Notes under the pieces: generated by a model | Told to the model about the DNA's origin: nothing | The model's database searches: none | What the model saw: the letters and a program-made list of their open reading frames with translations, nothing else | Program-made: the position numbers and the translations under genes | Shown here: piece by piece, positions 7,142-15,919 of the stretch | How the letters are laid out: the number at the start of each line of letters is the position of its first letter | Position numbering within the stretch: position 1 is the stretch's first letter | From: DASYTH01 sp035942955 | GTDB lineage: Bacteria; Actinomycetota; Actinomycetes; Mycobacteriales; Pseudonocardiaceae | DNA: 64,000 nucleotides | Direction: 5' to 3' | Assembly: GCF_035942955.1 (NCBI RefSeq) | Contig: NZ_DASZCQ010000217.1 | Location: 41,866 to 105,865 of the forward strand

Positions 7142-9382
7142 TTGACAAACTCGGAATTGCCTGCCGAGCGCGAATACGTGAGTTTTCTCTATGAGCGTTT
7201 GGATGCCGAGCGCGGTGTGCTCCGGGCCGAGCTCGACCGGGCGCTGCGGGACAGCTCGGCCACCGACCCGGAGGCGCGCTGGCAGCGGGACGTTCGGGTG
7301 CGGACCCTCTCGACCCAGGTGAACCGGTTGCGGGTGGCGGAGAGCGGGCTGTGCTTCGGCCGCATCGACGGCCGGGACGGCGGCCGCGCGTATATCGGCC
7401 GAATCGGGCTGTTCGACGCCGAGAACGACTACGAGCCGCTGCTGGTGGACTGGCGCGCGCCCGCCTCGCGCCCGTTCTACTGCGCCACCGGCGCGCGGCC
7501 GGAGGGCCTGGTGCGGCGCCGGCATTTTCGCACCAGCGGGCGCCGGATCATCGATTTCCACGACGATCTGCTCGACGTGGCGGCCGCCGACGGGGCCGAC
7601 ACGTCGCTGCTGGCCGCGCTGGCCGCGCCGCGCGACGGCACCATGCGCGACATCGTGGCCACGATCCAGGCCGAGCAGGACGAGATCATCCGGCTGGCGC
7701 ACGCCGGTGTGGTGGTGATCGACGGCGGGCCCGGCACCGGCAAGACCGCGGTGGCCCTGCACCGGGTCGCCTACCTGCTGTACCACCAGCGGGACCGGCT
7801 GTCGCACGCCGGCGTGCTGATCGTCGGGCCCAACGCCGGCTTCCTGCGCTACATCGGCGACGTGCTGCCCTCGCTCGGCGAGACCGACGTGGTGTTCGCC
7901 ACGCCCGGCGAGCTGTGGCCGGGGCTGTCGGTCACGGCCGAGGAGTCGCCGGAGATCAAGCGGCTCAAGGGTTCCGTGGCGATGGTCGACGTGCTCGCCG
8001 CCGCGGTCGCCGACCGCCAGGAGCTGCCGATGGACCCGATCTCCATCGAGCTCGACGACGTCACCGTGTCGATCGACTGGTTCCTCGCCGCGAAGGCCAG
8101 GGACGAGGCGCGGGCCACCGGGCTGCGGCACAACCAGGCCAGGGCCGTGTTCGCCGACGCCGTGGTCGAGGCGCTGACCCGGCAGGCGGTGGACCGCATC
8201 GACCCCGAGCAGTACGACATCCTCGACCCGGAGATCCAGGCCCAGCTGGCCGCGGACCCGCTGGCCGACGGGGACGCCGACCTGTACGACATCCTCGGCC
8301 CGGACATCCGTGCCGAGCTGGCCAAGCACCCGCAGCTGGCGGCCGCGGTGGAGCGGCTGTGGCCGGCGCTGACCCCGGAGCGACTGCTCGCCGATCTGTT
8401 CAGCTCCCCGGCGCGGCTGGCCGTGGCCATGGCCGGCTCGGCGCTGTACCGGCCGGCCGGCGACGCCTGGACGGTGTCCGACGTGGCCCTGCTCGACGAG
8501 GCCGCCGAGCTGCTCGGCCCGGTGCAGCGGGCGGAGCGGGCGCCCGAGCAGGACCCGGTCGAGTACGCCGAGGGCGTGCTGGAGATACTCGACACCGACG
8601 AGGACCCGGACTCCGAGCTGCTGCGCGCGGTCGACGTGCTCACCGCCGAGCGGCTGGCCGAGCGGCACGTCGAGCTCGACCACCGCACGCTGGCCGAGCG
8701 CGCCGCCGCGGACCGGAAGTGGGCCTACGGGCACATCGTCGTCGACGAGGCGCAGGAGCTGTCCGAAATGGACTGGCGGGTGCTGATGCGGCGCTGCCCG
8801 AGCCGGTCGATCACGATCGTCGGCGACCTCGCCCAGCGCGAGTCGCCGGCCGGCGCGCGCTCATGGGGCGCGATGCTCGAGCCGTTCGTGGCGGACCGGT
8901 GGGCGCACCGCCGGCTCACGATCAACTACCGCACCCCGGCCGAGATCATGGAGGTCGCGGCGCGGGTGCTGCCGGGCGTCCAGGCGCCGGAGTCGGTGCG
9001 CTGGACCGGGGAGCGCCCGTGGTTCCGCCGGGTCGCGCAGGTCGAGCTGGCCGGTGCGGTGCGGCGCGCGGTCGAGGCCGCCGGCGACGGCACGGTCGCC
9101 GTGATCGCCCCGGAGAAGGTGCGGCTGGACGTGCCGGCAACCGTGCTGACGCCGCGTGCCGCAAAGGGTTTGGAGTTCGACGAGGTCATCGTGGTCGAGC
9201 CGGGTCTCGTGGAGAGCCCGGCCGATCTCTACGTGGCGCTCACCAGGGCGACCCGGCGGCTCGGGGTGCTGCACACCACGGAGCTGCCGCGGCACCTGTG
9301 CGGGCTTACCGGCGCCGAGGCCGGGCCGGAGGTCCGCCGAGGGGTCGGTGTGTGCCGGCCGCCGGCCGACAACGGCGAGTAG
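7142..9382 (+). CDS. helR: HelD/HelR-type RNA polymerase recycling ATPase (superfamily 1 helicase-like)
   Basis: About 746 residues. Walker A GGPGTGKTA, Walker B-like VDEAQELSEMDW, the GDLAQRESP motif III region and a LYVALTRATRRLGV C-terminal motif define a UvrD-like SF1 enzyme. The N-terminal helices (EREYVSFLYERLD) and the DWRAPASRPFY motif are typical of actinobacterial HelD/HelR, which strip RNA polymerase from stalled or rifamycin-blocked complexes. Start TTG chosen because GTGAGGGG lies just upstream; a TTG at 7112 is the alternative. The protein should end near residue GL at ~9305, but its last ~25 residues and stop codon come from a dispersed repeat. Confidence 0.88.
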   Translation: MTNSELPAEREYVSFLYERLDAERGVLRAELDRALRDSSATDPEARWQRDVRVRTLSTQVNRLRVAESGLCFGRIDGRDGGRAYIGRIGLFDAENDYEPLLVDWRAPASRPFYCATGARPEGLVRRRHFRTSGRRIIDFHDDLLDVAAADGADTSLLAALAAPRDGTMRDIVATIQAEQDEIIRLAHAGVVVIDGGPGTGKTAVALHRVAYLLYHQRDRLSHAGVLIVGPNAGFLRYIGDVLPSLGETDVVFATPGELWPGLSVTAEESPEIKRLKGSVAMVDVLAAAVADRQELPMDPISIELDDVTVSIDWFLAAKARDEARATGLRHNQARAVFADAVVEALTRQAVDRIDPEQYDILDPEIQAQLAADPLADGDADLYDILGPDIRAELAKHPQLAAAVERLWPALTPERLLADLFSSPARLAVAMAGSALYRPAGDAWTVSDVALLDEAAELLGPVQRAERAPEQDPVEYAEGVLEILDTDEDPDSELLRAVDVLTAERLAERHVELDHRTLAERAAADRKWAYGHIVVDEAQELSEMDWRVLMRRCPSRSITIVGDLAQRESPAGARSWGAMLEPFVADRWAHRRLTINYRTPAEIMEVAARVLPGVQAPESVRWTGERPWFRRVAQVELAGAVRRAVEAAGDGTVAVIAPEKVRLDVPATVLTPRAAKGLEFDEVIVVEPGLVESPADLYVALTRATRRLGVLHTTELPRHLCGLTGAEAGPEVRRGVGVCRPPADNGE

Positions 9383-9395
9383 TACTACCGGCCTC
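9298..9395 (+). repeat. Dispersed repeat, copy A (inside helR 3' end)
   Basis: Positions 9298-9368 match the reverse complement of 22460-22530 at 64 of 71 bases by hand alignment, with weaker similarity to 9395. The core runs GGGCTTACCGGCGCCGAGG onward. It encodes the odd C-terminal tail of HelR and supplies its stop codon. Confidence 0.85.
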
Positions 9396-9418
9396 GCCCG
9401 CACATCGGATCCAACACT

Positions 9419-10237
9419 GTGTTGAATAGCGCTGTGGCCGTTGATGACGACCTTGTCGTGCGCATGGCGAACGTGGGCGTCCGCCGCGGCGCGACCCACC
9501 TGCTCACCGGGCTGGACTGGCAGGTCGAGCTGGACGAGCGCTGGGTCATCCTCGGCGCGAACGGGGCGGGCAAGACCACCCTGCTCCGGCTGGCCGCGGC
9601 CGAGCTGCACCCGACCACCGGCACGGTGCACGTGCTCGGCGAGCGGCTGGGCCGGGTGGACGTGTTCGAGCTGCGCACCCGGATCGGCTTCTGCTCCGCG
9701 GCGCTGCTGTCCCGCGTCCCCGGCGAGGAGAAGGTCGGCGACCTGGTGGTCAGCGCCGGATACGCGGTGCTCGGCCGCTGGCGGGAGGCCTACGAGTCCA
9801 CCGACACCGCGCGGGCCGCCGAGCTGATGAAGGCGCTGGGCGTCGCGCACCTCGGGGACCGGCCGTTCGGCACGCTGTCCGAGGGGGAGCGCAAGCGCGC
9901 GCTGATCGCCCGCGCGCTGATGACCGACCCGGAGCTGCTGCTGCTCGACGAGCCCGCGGCCGGGCTGGACCTCGGCGGCCGGGAGGACCTGGTGGCCCGC
10001 CTGACCGAGCTGGCGCTCGACCCGGACGCGCCGACCACGATCCTGGTCACCCACCACGTCGAGGAGATCCCGCCCGGCTTCACCCACCTGATGCTGCTGC
10101 GGGACGGGGCCGTGGTCGCTCATGGGCTGCTGGACGACGTGCTGACCAGCGAGAACCTGTCCGCCACGTTCGGGGCGGAGCTCCAGGTGCAGCGCTCCGG
10201 CGACCGCTACTTCGCCCGCCGCCGTACCGCCGGGTAA
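9419..10237 (+). CDS. ABC transporter ATP-binding protein (stand-alone)
   Basis: 272 residues with Walker A GANGAGKTT, Q-loop region RIGFCSAALL, signature LSEGERKRA, Walker B LLLLDEPAAGLD and switch His in LVTHHVEE. No permease gene is adjacent, and the sequence resembles the single-domain ModF/PhnC-like ATPase at the Rv3041c position of mycobacteria. Substrate unknown. GTG 9419 is used as start; GTG 9434 is equally possible and neither has a clear ribosome-binding site. Followed after 29 bases by the crotonase gene, so these may be cotranscribed. Confidence 0.85.
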   Translation: MLNSAVAVDDDLVVRMANVGVRRGATHLLTGLDWQVELDERWVILGANGAGKTTLLRLAAAELHPTTGTVHVLGERLGRVDVFELRTRIGFCSAALLSRVPGEEKVGDLVVSAGYAVLGRWREAYESTDTARAAELMKALGVAHLGDRPFGTLSEGERKRALIARALMTDPELLLLDEPAAGLDLGGREDLVARLTELALDPDAPTTILVTHHVEEIPPGFTHLMLLRDGAVVAHGLLDDVLTSENLSATFGAELQVQRSGDRYFARRRTAG

Positions 10238-10266
10238 CCTGCCAGTCCAGACTCGAGGGAGGCGTC

Positions 10267-11046
10267 GTGGGTGAGTTCGTTCGGCTCGAGGTGGAAGCCG
10301 GCGTCGGCACGATTCGGCTGGACCGCCCGCCGATGAACGCGCTCAACAAGCAGGTGCAGGAGGAGATCCGGGCCGCCGCGGTCGAGGCGGGCGAGCGCGC
10401 CGACGTCCGCGCGGTGATCGTCTACGGTGGACAGAAGGTGTTCGCGGCCGGCGCCGACATCAAGGAGATGGCCGACATGTCCTATGTGGACATGGCGGCC
10501 AGGGCCGGTGCGCTGTCCTCGGCGTTCAGCTCGGTCGCCGACATCCCGAAGCCGACCGTGGCCGCGGTCACCGGCTACGCGCTCGGCGGCGGGCTGGAGC
10601 TGGCGCTGTGCTGCGACCGCCGGATCGCCGGCGACAACGCCAAGGTGGGCCAGCCGGAGATCCTGCTCGGCGTCATCCCCGGCGCCGGCGGCACCCAGCG
10701 CCTCGCCCGGCTCGTCGGCCCGAGCAAGGCGAAGGACATCGTCTACACGGGACGGTTCGTGGAGGCCGGCGAGGCGCTCTCGCTCGGCCTCGTCGACGAG
10801 GTGGTCGCCCCGGACGACGTCTACCAGGCGGCGACCCGGTGGGCCCAGCAGTTCGTCAACGGTCCGGCAAGGGCGCTCGCCGCGGCCAAGGCGGCCATCG
10901 ACATCGGGCTGAACGGCTCGCTGGCCGACGGGCTCAAGGTGGAGAGCCAGATCTTCGCGGCGCTGTTCGCCACCGAGGACCAGAAGACCGGGATGCGGTC
11001 GTTCATCGAGAACGGGCCGGGGAAGGCGACGTTCAGTGGCAAGTGA
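10267..11046 (+). CDS. Enoyl-CoA hydratase/isomerase family protein
   Basis: 259 residues; GTG start behind GAGGGAGG. Crotonase landmarks: AAGADIKEMAD (oxyanion hole, CoA binding), GYALGGGLELALCCDRRIA and the catalytic-Glu region GQPEILLGVIPGAGGTQRL. Hydrates 2-enoyl-CoA in beta-oxidation-like pathways; cytoplasmic. In order and size it corresponds to echA17 (Rv3039c) of M. tuberculosis. The end overlaps the next gene by 11 bases, so it is coupled to two methyltransferase genes. Confidence 0.9.
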   Translation: MGEFVRLEVEAGVGTIRLDRPPMNALNKQVQEEIRAAAVEAGERADVRAVIVYGGQKVFAAGADIKEMADMSYVDMAARAGALSSAFSSVADIPKPTVAAVTGYALGGGLELALCCDRRIAGDNAKVGQPEILLGVIPGAGGTQRLARLVGPSKAKDIVYTGRFVEAGEALSLGLVDEVVAPDDVYQAATRWAQQFVNGPARALAAAKAAIDIGLNGSLADGLKVESQIFAALFATEDQKTGMRSFIENGPGKATFSGK

Positions 11047-11992
11047 TCCCGCGCCGAATCCACATGCGACGGCCGAGGAGGTCGAGGCCGCGCGCTCGGA
11101 TCCCAAGCTGGCCAACGTGCTGTACCACGACTGGGAGGCCGGCACCTACGACGAGAAGTGGTCGATCTCCTACGACGAGCGGTGCATCGACTACGCCGTC
11201 GGGCGGTTCCGCGCCGTCGCGGGGGAGCGGGACTGGCCCTACGAGCGGGCCATGGAGCTGGGCTGCGGCACCGGGTTCTTCCTGCTGAACCTCATGCAGG
11301 GCGGCGTGATCAAGAAGGGCTCGGTGACCGACCTGTCGCCGGGCATGGTCGACGTCGCGCTGCGCAACGCGGCGCAGCTCGGGCTCGACGTCGACGGCCG
11401 GGTCGCCGACGCCGAGCGGATTCCCTACGACGACGACACGTTCGACCTCGTCGTCGGCCACGCCGTGCTGCACCACATCCCCGACCTGCCCGCCGCGTTC
11501 CGCGAGATCCTCCGCGTTCTCAAGCCCGGCGGCCGGTTCGTCTTCGCCGGCGAACCCACCAAGATCGGCGACTGGTACGCCCGCCGCCTCGGCCGCGCCG
11601 TCTGGTGGCTCACCACCAACCTCACCCGCCTCGGCCCGCTGCGCGACTGGCGCCGCCCGCAAGCCGAGCTGGACGAGTCCTCCCGAGCCGCCGCCCTCGA
11701 GGCCGTCGTCGACCTCCACACCTTCGACCCGACCGCACTCGAACGCCTGGCCCGCGACGCCGGCGCGGCCGAGGTCCACGCCCGCACCGAAGAGCTCACC
11801 GCCGCCCTGTTCGGCTGGCCGGTCCGCACCTTCGAAGCCGCCGTCCCACCCGAGAAACTCGGCCTACGCTGGAAGTTCTTCGCCTACAAATCCTGGCTCC
11901 GCCTCTCCTGGCTCGACGAGCACATCCTCCGCCGCATCACCCCACGCCAACTGTTCTACAACGTCATGATCACCGGAACCAAACCCGTGTGA
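11036..11992 (+). CDS. Class I SAM-dependent methyltransferase
   Basis: 318 residues, GTG start inside the crotonase gene. Motif I MELGCGTGFFLLNL (SAM binding), VTDLSPGMVDVA, motif with DLVVGHAVLHHIPDL, and the post-I LKPGGRFVFAGEP show a UbiE/Methyltransf_11-like core. A basic, aromatic C-terminal third (ITPRQLFYNVMITGTKP) may contact a lipid or large substrate. Matches the Rv3038c position upstream of the MGLP genes. Substrate not deducible. Ends in GTGA shared with the next gene. Confidence 0.85.
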   Translation: MASDPAPNPHATAEEVEAARSDPKLANVLYHDWEAGTYDEKWSISYDERCIDYAVGRFRAVAGERDWPYERAMELGCGTGFFLLNLMQGGVIKKGSVTDLSPGMVDVALRNAAQLGLDVDGRVADAERIPYDDDTFDLVVGHAVLHHIPDLPAAFREILRVLKPGGRFVFAGEPTKIGDWYARRLGRAVWWLTTNLTRLGPLRDWRRPQAELDESSRAAALEAVVDLHTFDPTALERLARDAGAAEVHARTEELTAALFGWPVRTFEAAVPPEKLGLRWKFFAYKSWLRLSWLDEHILRRITPRQLFYNVMITGTKPV

Positions 11993-13167
11993 GCTACGAG
12001 TTCAGCCTTGCCGACGTCGCCTTCCTGACCTCGCCGGCCGGGGTGGCGGCGGTCGCCCAGGTCGACCGGCTGGCCTTGACCGGCGCGTCGTACCTGGCCG
12101 ATGTGCGTACCGCTCGCGGCATCGTGGGGGACCGGGCCGGTGCGGTGCTGGAGACCGTGCTGTTGCGCCGGAAAGCGGTGTCCAAGGTGGACGATCCGGG
12201 TCGCTGGTTGCTCACCGACGCGGCGTTGCAGCAGGCCACTCCGATGCCGGTGGCCCGGCACCGGGCGGAGCGGTTCGCCGGGCGGGATGTGCACGACGTG
12301 ACGTGCTCGGTGGGGGTTGATCTCGCGGCTCTCGCCGCGGTGGCCGCGCGCTGCCTGGGATCCGACCTCGATCCGGTGCGCCTGGCGATGGCCCGGCACA
12401 ACTGCGCGGCTGCGCTGGTGCGGGCGGACGCCCTGCGGCCGGTGAGCCGTGGCACCGCGGTGTTCGCCGACCCCGGCCGGCGGGACGCGGCCGGCCGGCG
12501 GCGCTGGCGCCCGTCGGACTTCACCCCGCCGCTGGACGCGCTGGCGGAGGCCTACCGCGGTCGGGATCTGGCGGTGAAGTGTGCGCCGGGCATCGACATC
12601 CCGTGGGCCGGCGAGGTCGAGCTGGTCTCGCTGGACGGCCAGGTGCGCGAGGCCTGCCTGTGGTCGGGTTCCCTTGCCACCGCCGGCCGGCGGGCCACCG
12701 TCCTGCGCACCGGCGGTCCGGCGTGGACGGTCACCGACGCCGAGCCGGACGACTGCCCGGTGCGGCCGCCGGGACAGTGGATCGTCGACCCGGACGGCGC
12801 CGTCGTGCGCGCCGGCCTCGTCCGCCACTACGCCGCCCGGCACGGCCTCGGCCAGCTCGACGAGCGGATCGCCTACCTGACCGGCGACACCCCGCCGCCC
12901 GGCGTCCGCGCCTTCCGCGTTCTCGAGCACGGCCACTACTCGGAGAAGGCGCTGCGGGCGACGCTGCGCCGCCTCGGCGTCGGCCGGCTGGAGATCCTGG
13001 TGCGCGGCCTGGACATCGACCCCAACACGCTGCGCCCGCGGCTCAAGCTCGGCGGCCCGGCCGAAGCCACCGCCGTGCTCACCCGCGTCGGCCACACGCC
13101 AACGGCGTTCGTCTGCGCAGCCGTACGCATTCCGGCGAATTTTCCGTGGTCTGAACGTCCTACCTAA
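11989..13167 (+). CDS. THUMP-like domain methyltransferase-fold protein
   Basis: 392 residues from GTG overlapping the previous stop (GTGA). A Rossmann region (DVTCSVGVDLAALA, then LGSDLDPVRLAMARHNCAAA and VFADPGRRDAAGRR) precedes a ~90-residue C-terminal THUMP-like part (LEHGHYSEKALRATLRRL to HTPTAFVC). The second strand motif resembles N6-adenine or RNA methyltransferases, but the usual DPPY-type catalytic motif is replaced by DPGRR. Corresponds to Rv3037c, a gene near the polymethylated polysaccharide cluster. Could act on RNA or on polysaccharide; undecided. Confidence 0.8.
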   Translation: MSYEFSLADVAFLTSPAGVAAVAQVDRLALTGASYLADVRTARGIVGDRAGAVLETVLLRRKAVSKVDDPGRWLLTDAALQQATPMPVARHRAERFAGRDVHDVTCSVGVDLAALAAVAARCLGSDLDPVRLAMARHNCAAALVRADALRPVSRGTAVFADPGRRDAAGRRRWRPSDFTPPLDALAEAYRGRDLAVKCAPGIDIPWAGEVELVSLDGQVREACLWSGSLATAGRRATVLRTGGPAWTVTDAEPDDCPVRPPGQWIVDPDGAVVRAGLVRHYAARHGLGQLDERIAYLTGDTPPPGVRAFRVLEHGHYSEKALRATLRRLGVGRLEILVRGLDIDPNTLRPRLKLGGPAEATAVLTRVGHTPTAFVCAAVRIPANFPWSERPT

Positions 13168-13199
13168 GAGTCTTCCCCGGGGGCGGGCCGAGTGCTCTA

Positions 13200-14624
13200 A
13201 TGCCGGCCATGTCCGAGCAGAACATCGAGCAGTTCGGCTACCGGCAGGAGCTCAAGCGCTCCCTGTCGTTCTGGGACCTGCTGATCTACGGCCTGATCTT
13301 CATGGTGCCGATCGCGCCGTTCGGGATCTTCGGCGGCGTGTTCAACGCGTCGGGCGGGATGGTCGCGCTGGCGTACGCGATCGGCGCGGTGGGCATGGTG
13401 TTCACCGCGATCTCCTACGCCCAGATGGCCAAGGCGTTCCCGCTCGCCGGGTCGGTGTACTCGTACGCGGGGCGGGGGATCGCCCCGCCGGTCGGGTTCA
13501 TCGCCGGCTGGCAGATCCTGCTCGACTACATCCTGATCCCGGCGCTGCTCTACATCGTCTCCGGGATCGCGATGCACAGTTTCGTGCCGGCCATCCCGGT
13601 GTGGCTGTGGGTGGTCGGGTTCATCGTGCTGAACACGGCCATCAACTACTTCGGCATCGAGCTCACCGCGCGAGCCAACCGGGTCATGCTGGTCGGCGAG
13701 CTGATCGTGCTCGCGGTCTTCCTGCTGATCGGCGTTATCGCGCTGGCCGGCGGCAAGGGCACCGGCGACTTCTTCTCGCCGCTGTACAACTCCGACACGT
13801 TCTCCGTCGGCCTGATCTTCGGCGCGGTTTCCCTTGCGGCGCTGAGCTTCCTCGGCTTCGACGCGATCTCGACGCTGTCCGAGGAGAACCGTGAGGGCAG
13901 CCGGCAGGTGGCCCGCGCGACGGTCGCGTCGCTGCTCGTCGTCGCCGTGCTGTTCATCGTCCAGACCTGGGTCGCGGCGCTGCTGGTGCCGGACCGGGCG
14001 AAGCTGCTCAACGAGGGCGATCCCGGGGGCACGGCGTTCTACGAGGCCGCCGAGCATGCCGGCGGGCACTGGCTGTATGTGCTCACCGCCGTGGCGACCG
14101 CGATCGCGTGGGGGTTCGCCGACGCCCTCGTCGCGCAGGCGGCGACGTCGCGGGTGCTCTACTCGATGGCCCGCGACCGCCAGCTGCCGCGGTTCCTCGC
14201 CAAGGTGCACGAGACCTACCGGGTGCCGGAGTACGCCACGTTCGTCGTCGCGGTGATCTCGGTCGGGGTCGGCGTCGGCCTCACCTTCCGGGACGACTAC
14301 GGGCTGACCACGCTCACCGCGCTGGTGAACTTCGGCGCGCTCACCGCGTTCCTGCTGCTGCACCTGTCCGTGATCGTGCACTACCTGGTGCGCAACCGCA
14401 GCCGGGACTACGTTCGCCACCTGCTGGTTCCGGTGTGCGGTCTGGTGATCCTCGGCTACGTCGTGATCAAGGCCAAGGTCGCGGCGCAGGTGGTCGGGCT
14501 GAGCTGGCTCGGCATCGGGATCGTCGTCATGATCGGACTGGTGCTTGCCGGCCGGACGCCGACGCTGGCCCAGCCGACCGAGCCACCGGCCGAGCCCACC
14601 GCTCCGGTGAAGGAGGGCGCATGA
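13200..14624 (+). CDS. APC-family amino acid/amide permease
   Basis: 474 residues, about 12 hydrophobic spans. SFWDLLIYGLIFMVPIAPFG and the conserved SLAALSFLGFDAISTLSEEN motif mark the amino acid-polyamine-organocation superfamily. C-terminal tail is Pro/Thr rich and cytoplasmic. The stop overlaps the start of an acetamidase/formamidase, so the pair probably imports and hydrolyses an amide or an amine whose breakdown yields one (inference). ATG 13200 used; ATG 13209 is possible. Absent from the corresponding mycobacterial order, so likely an insertion. Confidence 0.9.
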   Translation: MPAMSEQNIEQFGYRQELKRSLSFWDLLIYGLIFMVPIAPFGIFGGVFNASGGMVALAYAIGAVGMVFTAISYAQMAKAFPLAGSVYSYAGRGIAPPVGFIAGWQILLDYILIPALLYIVSGIAMHSFVPAIPVWLWVVGFIVLNTAINYFGIELTARANRVMLVGELIVLAVFLLIGVIALAGGKGTGDFFSPLYNSDTFSVGLIFGAVSLAALSFLGFDAISTLSEENREGSRQVARATVASLLVVAVLFIVQTWVAALLVPDRAKLLNEGDPGGTAFYEAAEHAGGHWLYVLTAVATAIAWGFADALVAQAATSRVLYSMARDRQLPRFLAKVHETYRVPEYATFVVAVISVGVGVGLTFRDDYGLTTLTALVNFGALTAFLLLHLSVIVHYLVRNRSRDYVRHLLVPVCGLVILGYVVIKAKVAAQVVGLSWLGIGIVVMIGLVLAGRTPTLAQPTEPPAEPTAPVKEGA

Positions 14625-15625
14625 CCATCGTCGAGTACCGGCCAGAGCCCAGCGAGTTCGTCTGGACCTTCGGCGGCGCGCCGCCGGCCCGCAAGGTCAA
14701 GCCGGGCGACGTCATCCGGCTGTGGACCGAGGACTGCTACGCCGGCAAGGTTCGGTCCGAACAGGACCTCGTCTCCCAGGTCTGCGAGTTTCCCTTTCTC
14801 AACCCGCAAACCGGACCGTTCTATGTGGACGGCGCCAAGCCCGGCGACACCCTGGCGCTGCACTTCGTGTCCATCGAGCCCGCCCGCGACATCGGCGCGG
14901 CGACCACCGTGCCGTTCTTCGGCGCGCTCACCTCGGACCACCACACCGCCACCCTGCAGGAGGCGCTGCCCGAGCTCGTCTGGCTCTACGAGCTGGACCG
15001 GCAGCGGCGCACGGTCACCTACCACGCCAAGAGCGCGGACCTGACCCTCGAGTTCCCGATGGATCCCATGCACGGCACCGTCGGCGTCGCCCCGGCCGCG
15101 TTCGAGGCGCGGTCGGCCCTCGTGCCCGACTCCCACGGCGGCAATCTGGACACCCCGGAGATGCGCGCGGGCGTGACCGCCTACTTCGGCGTCAACGTCG
15201 AGGGCGCCCTGTTCTCGCTCGGCGACGGCCACGCCCGCCAGGGTGAGGGCGAGGCCTGCGGCACCGGCGTCGAGGTGGCCATGAACACCGTGCTGATCGT
15301 CGGCCTCATCCCCGGCATGCTGACCCCGTGGCCCCGCCTCGAGTCCGACACCCACCTGATGACCGTCGGCGCCGCTCGCCCCCTTGAGAACGCCTACCGC
15401 GTGGCCCAGGTCGACATGATCGGCTGGCTGGCCGACCTCCACGGACTCGACCACATGGACGCCTACCAGATCGTCGCCCAGGCCGCCCTGGCCCCGGTCG
15501 CCCAGGTCTGCAACCCCATCTACACCGTCACCAGCAAGATCGACAAGTCCTACCTGCCCGCCCGACCCGCCTACCGAGGCACCCACGCCGAGCTCCGCGA
15601 GCAGGCCGCCCAGCTGCTCCGGTGA
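14621..15625 (+). CDS. Acetamidase/formamidase family protein
   Basis: 334 residues; ATG with AGGAGG 4 bases upstream, overlapping the permease stop (ATGA). Motifs include KPGDTLALHFVSIEP, the GGNLDTPEMRAG segment and the GDGHARQGEGEACGTGVE segment that holds metal/active-site residues of FmdA_AmdA enzymes. These cytosolic enzymes release ammonia from formamide or short amides. With the permease it looks like a nitrogen-scavenging pair. Followed by a 294-base convergent gap with two hairpins. Confidence 0.9.
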   Translation: MTIVEYRPEPSEFVWTFGGAPPARKVKPGDVIRLWTEDCYAGKVRSEQDLVSQVCEFPFLNPQTGPFYVDGAKPGDTLALHFVSIEPARDIGAATTVPFFGALTSDHHTATLQEALPELVWLYELDRQRRTVTYHAKSADLTLEFPMDPMHGTVGVAPAAFEARSALVPDSHGGNLDTPEMRAGVTAYFGVNVEGALFSLGDGHARQGEGEACGTGVEVAMNTVLIVGLIPGMLTPWPRLESDTHLMTVGAARPLENAYRVAQVDMIGWLADLHGLDHMDAYQIVAQAALAPVAQVCNPIYTVTSKIDKSYLPARPAYRGTHAELREQAAQLLR

Positions 15626-15808
15626 GCAGATCGTTGCGCGCGGTTGACGCCGAACGGCCGATTGGGTGACGGCCGAACACCGGGCCGGCATGGGCCATTG
15701 GGGGCTGGACCCCGCCTGTGGGGAGCGCTACGGTGCACTCGCAGCCAAATGTTGTGGGCCGCAACAAAGCGATCCCGACGGCACCACCGGGGGTGTCGAA
15801 AGGGGTGA

Positions 15809-15837
15809 CACGGAGCTGAGCGAGGCCCAGCTCCGTG
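15809..15837 (+). terminator. Hairpin in convergent gap after acetamidase
   Basis: CACGGAGCTG and CAGCTCCGTG form a perfect 10-bp stem with a 9-base loop in the gap 15626-15919. Placed to stop transcription from the acetamidase side, or both directions. No T-run. The rest of this gap holds nothing else I can identify. Confidence 0.5.
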
Positions 15838-15873
15838 CCATCCATCGACCCGGTACGCCGTCGGCTGACCTGG

Positions 15874-15919
15874 GCCCGCGTGCCGGGCGATACCCCCACC
15901 CTCCGGCCGGCACGCGGGC
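15874..15919 (-). terminator. 13-bp perfect hairpin abutting the nucleoside hydrolase stop
   Basis: GCCCGCGTGCCGG (15874-15886) pairs perfectly with CCGGCACGCGGGC (15907-15919), loop 20 bases. It begins directly after the stop of the minus-strand gene, the usual place for an actinobacterial intrinsic terminator lacking a U-tract. Confidence 0.65.
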
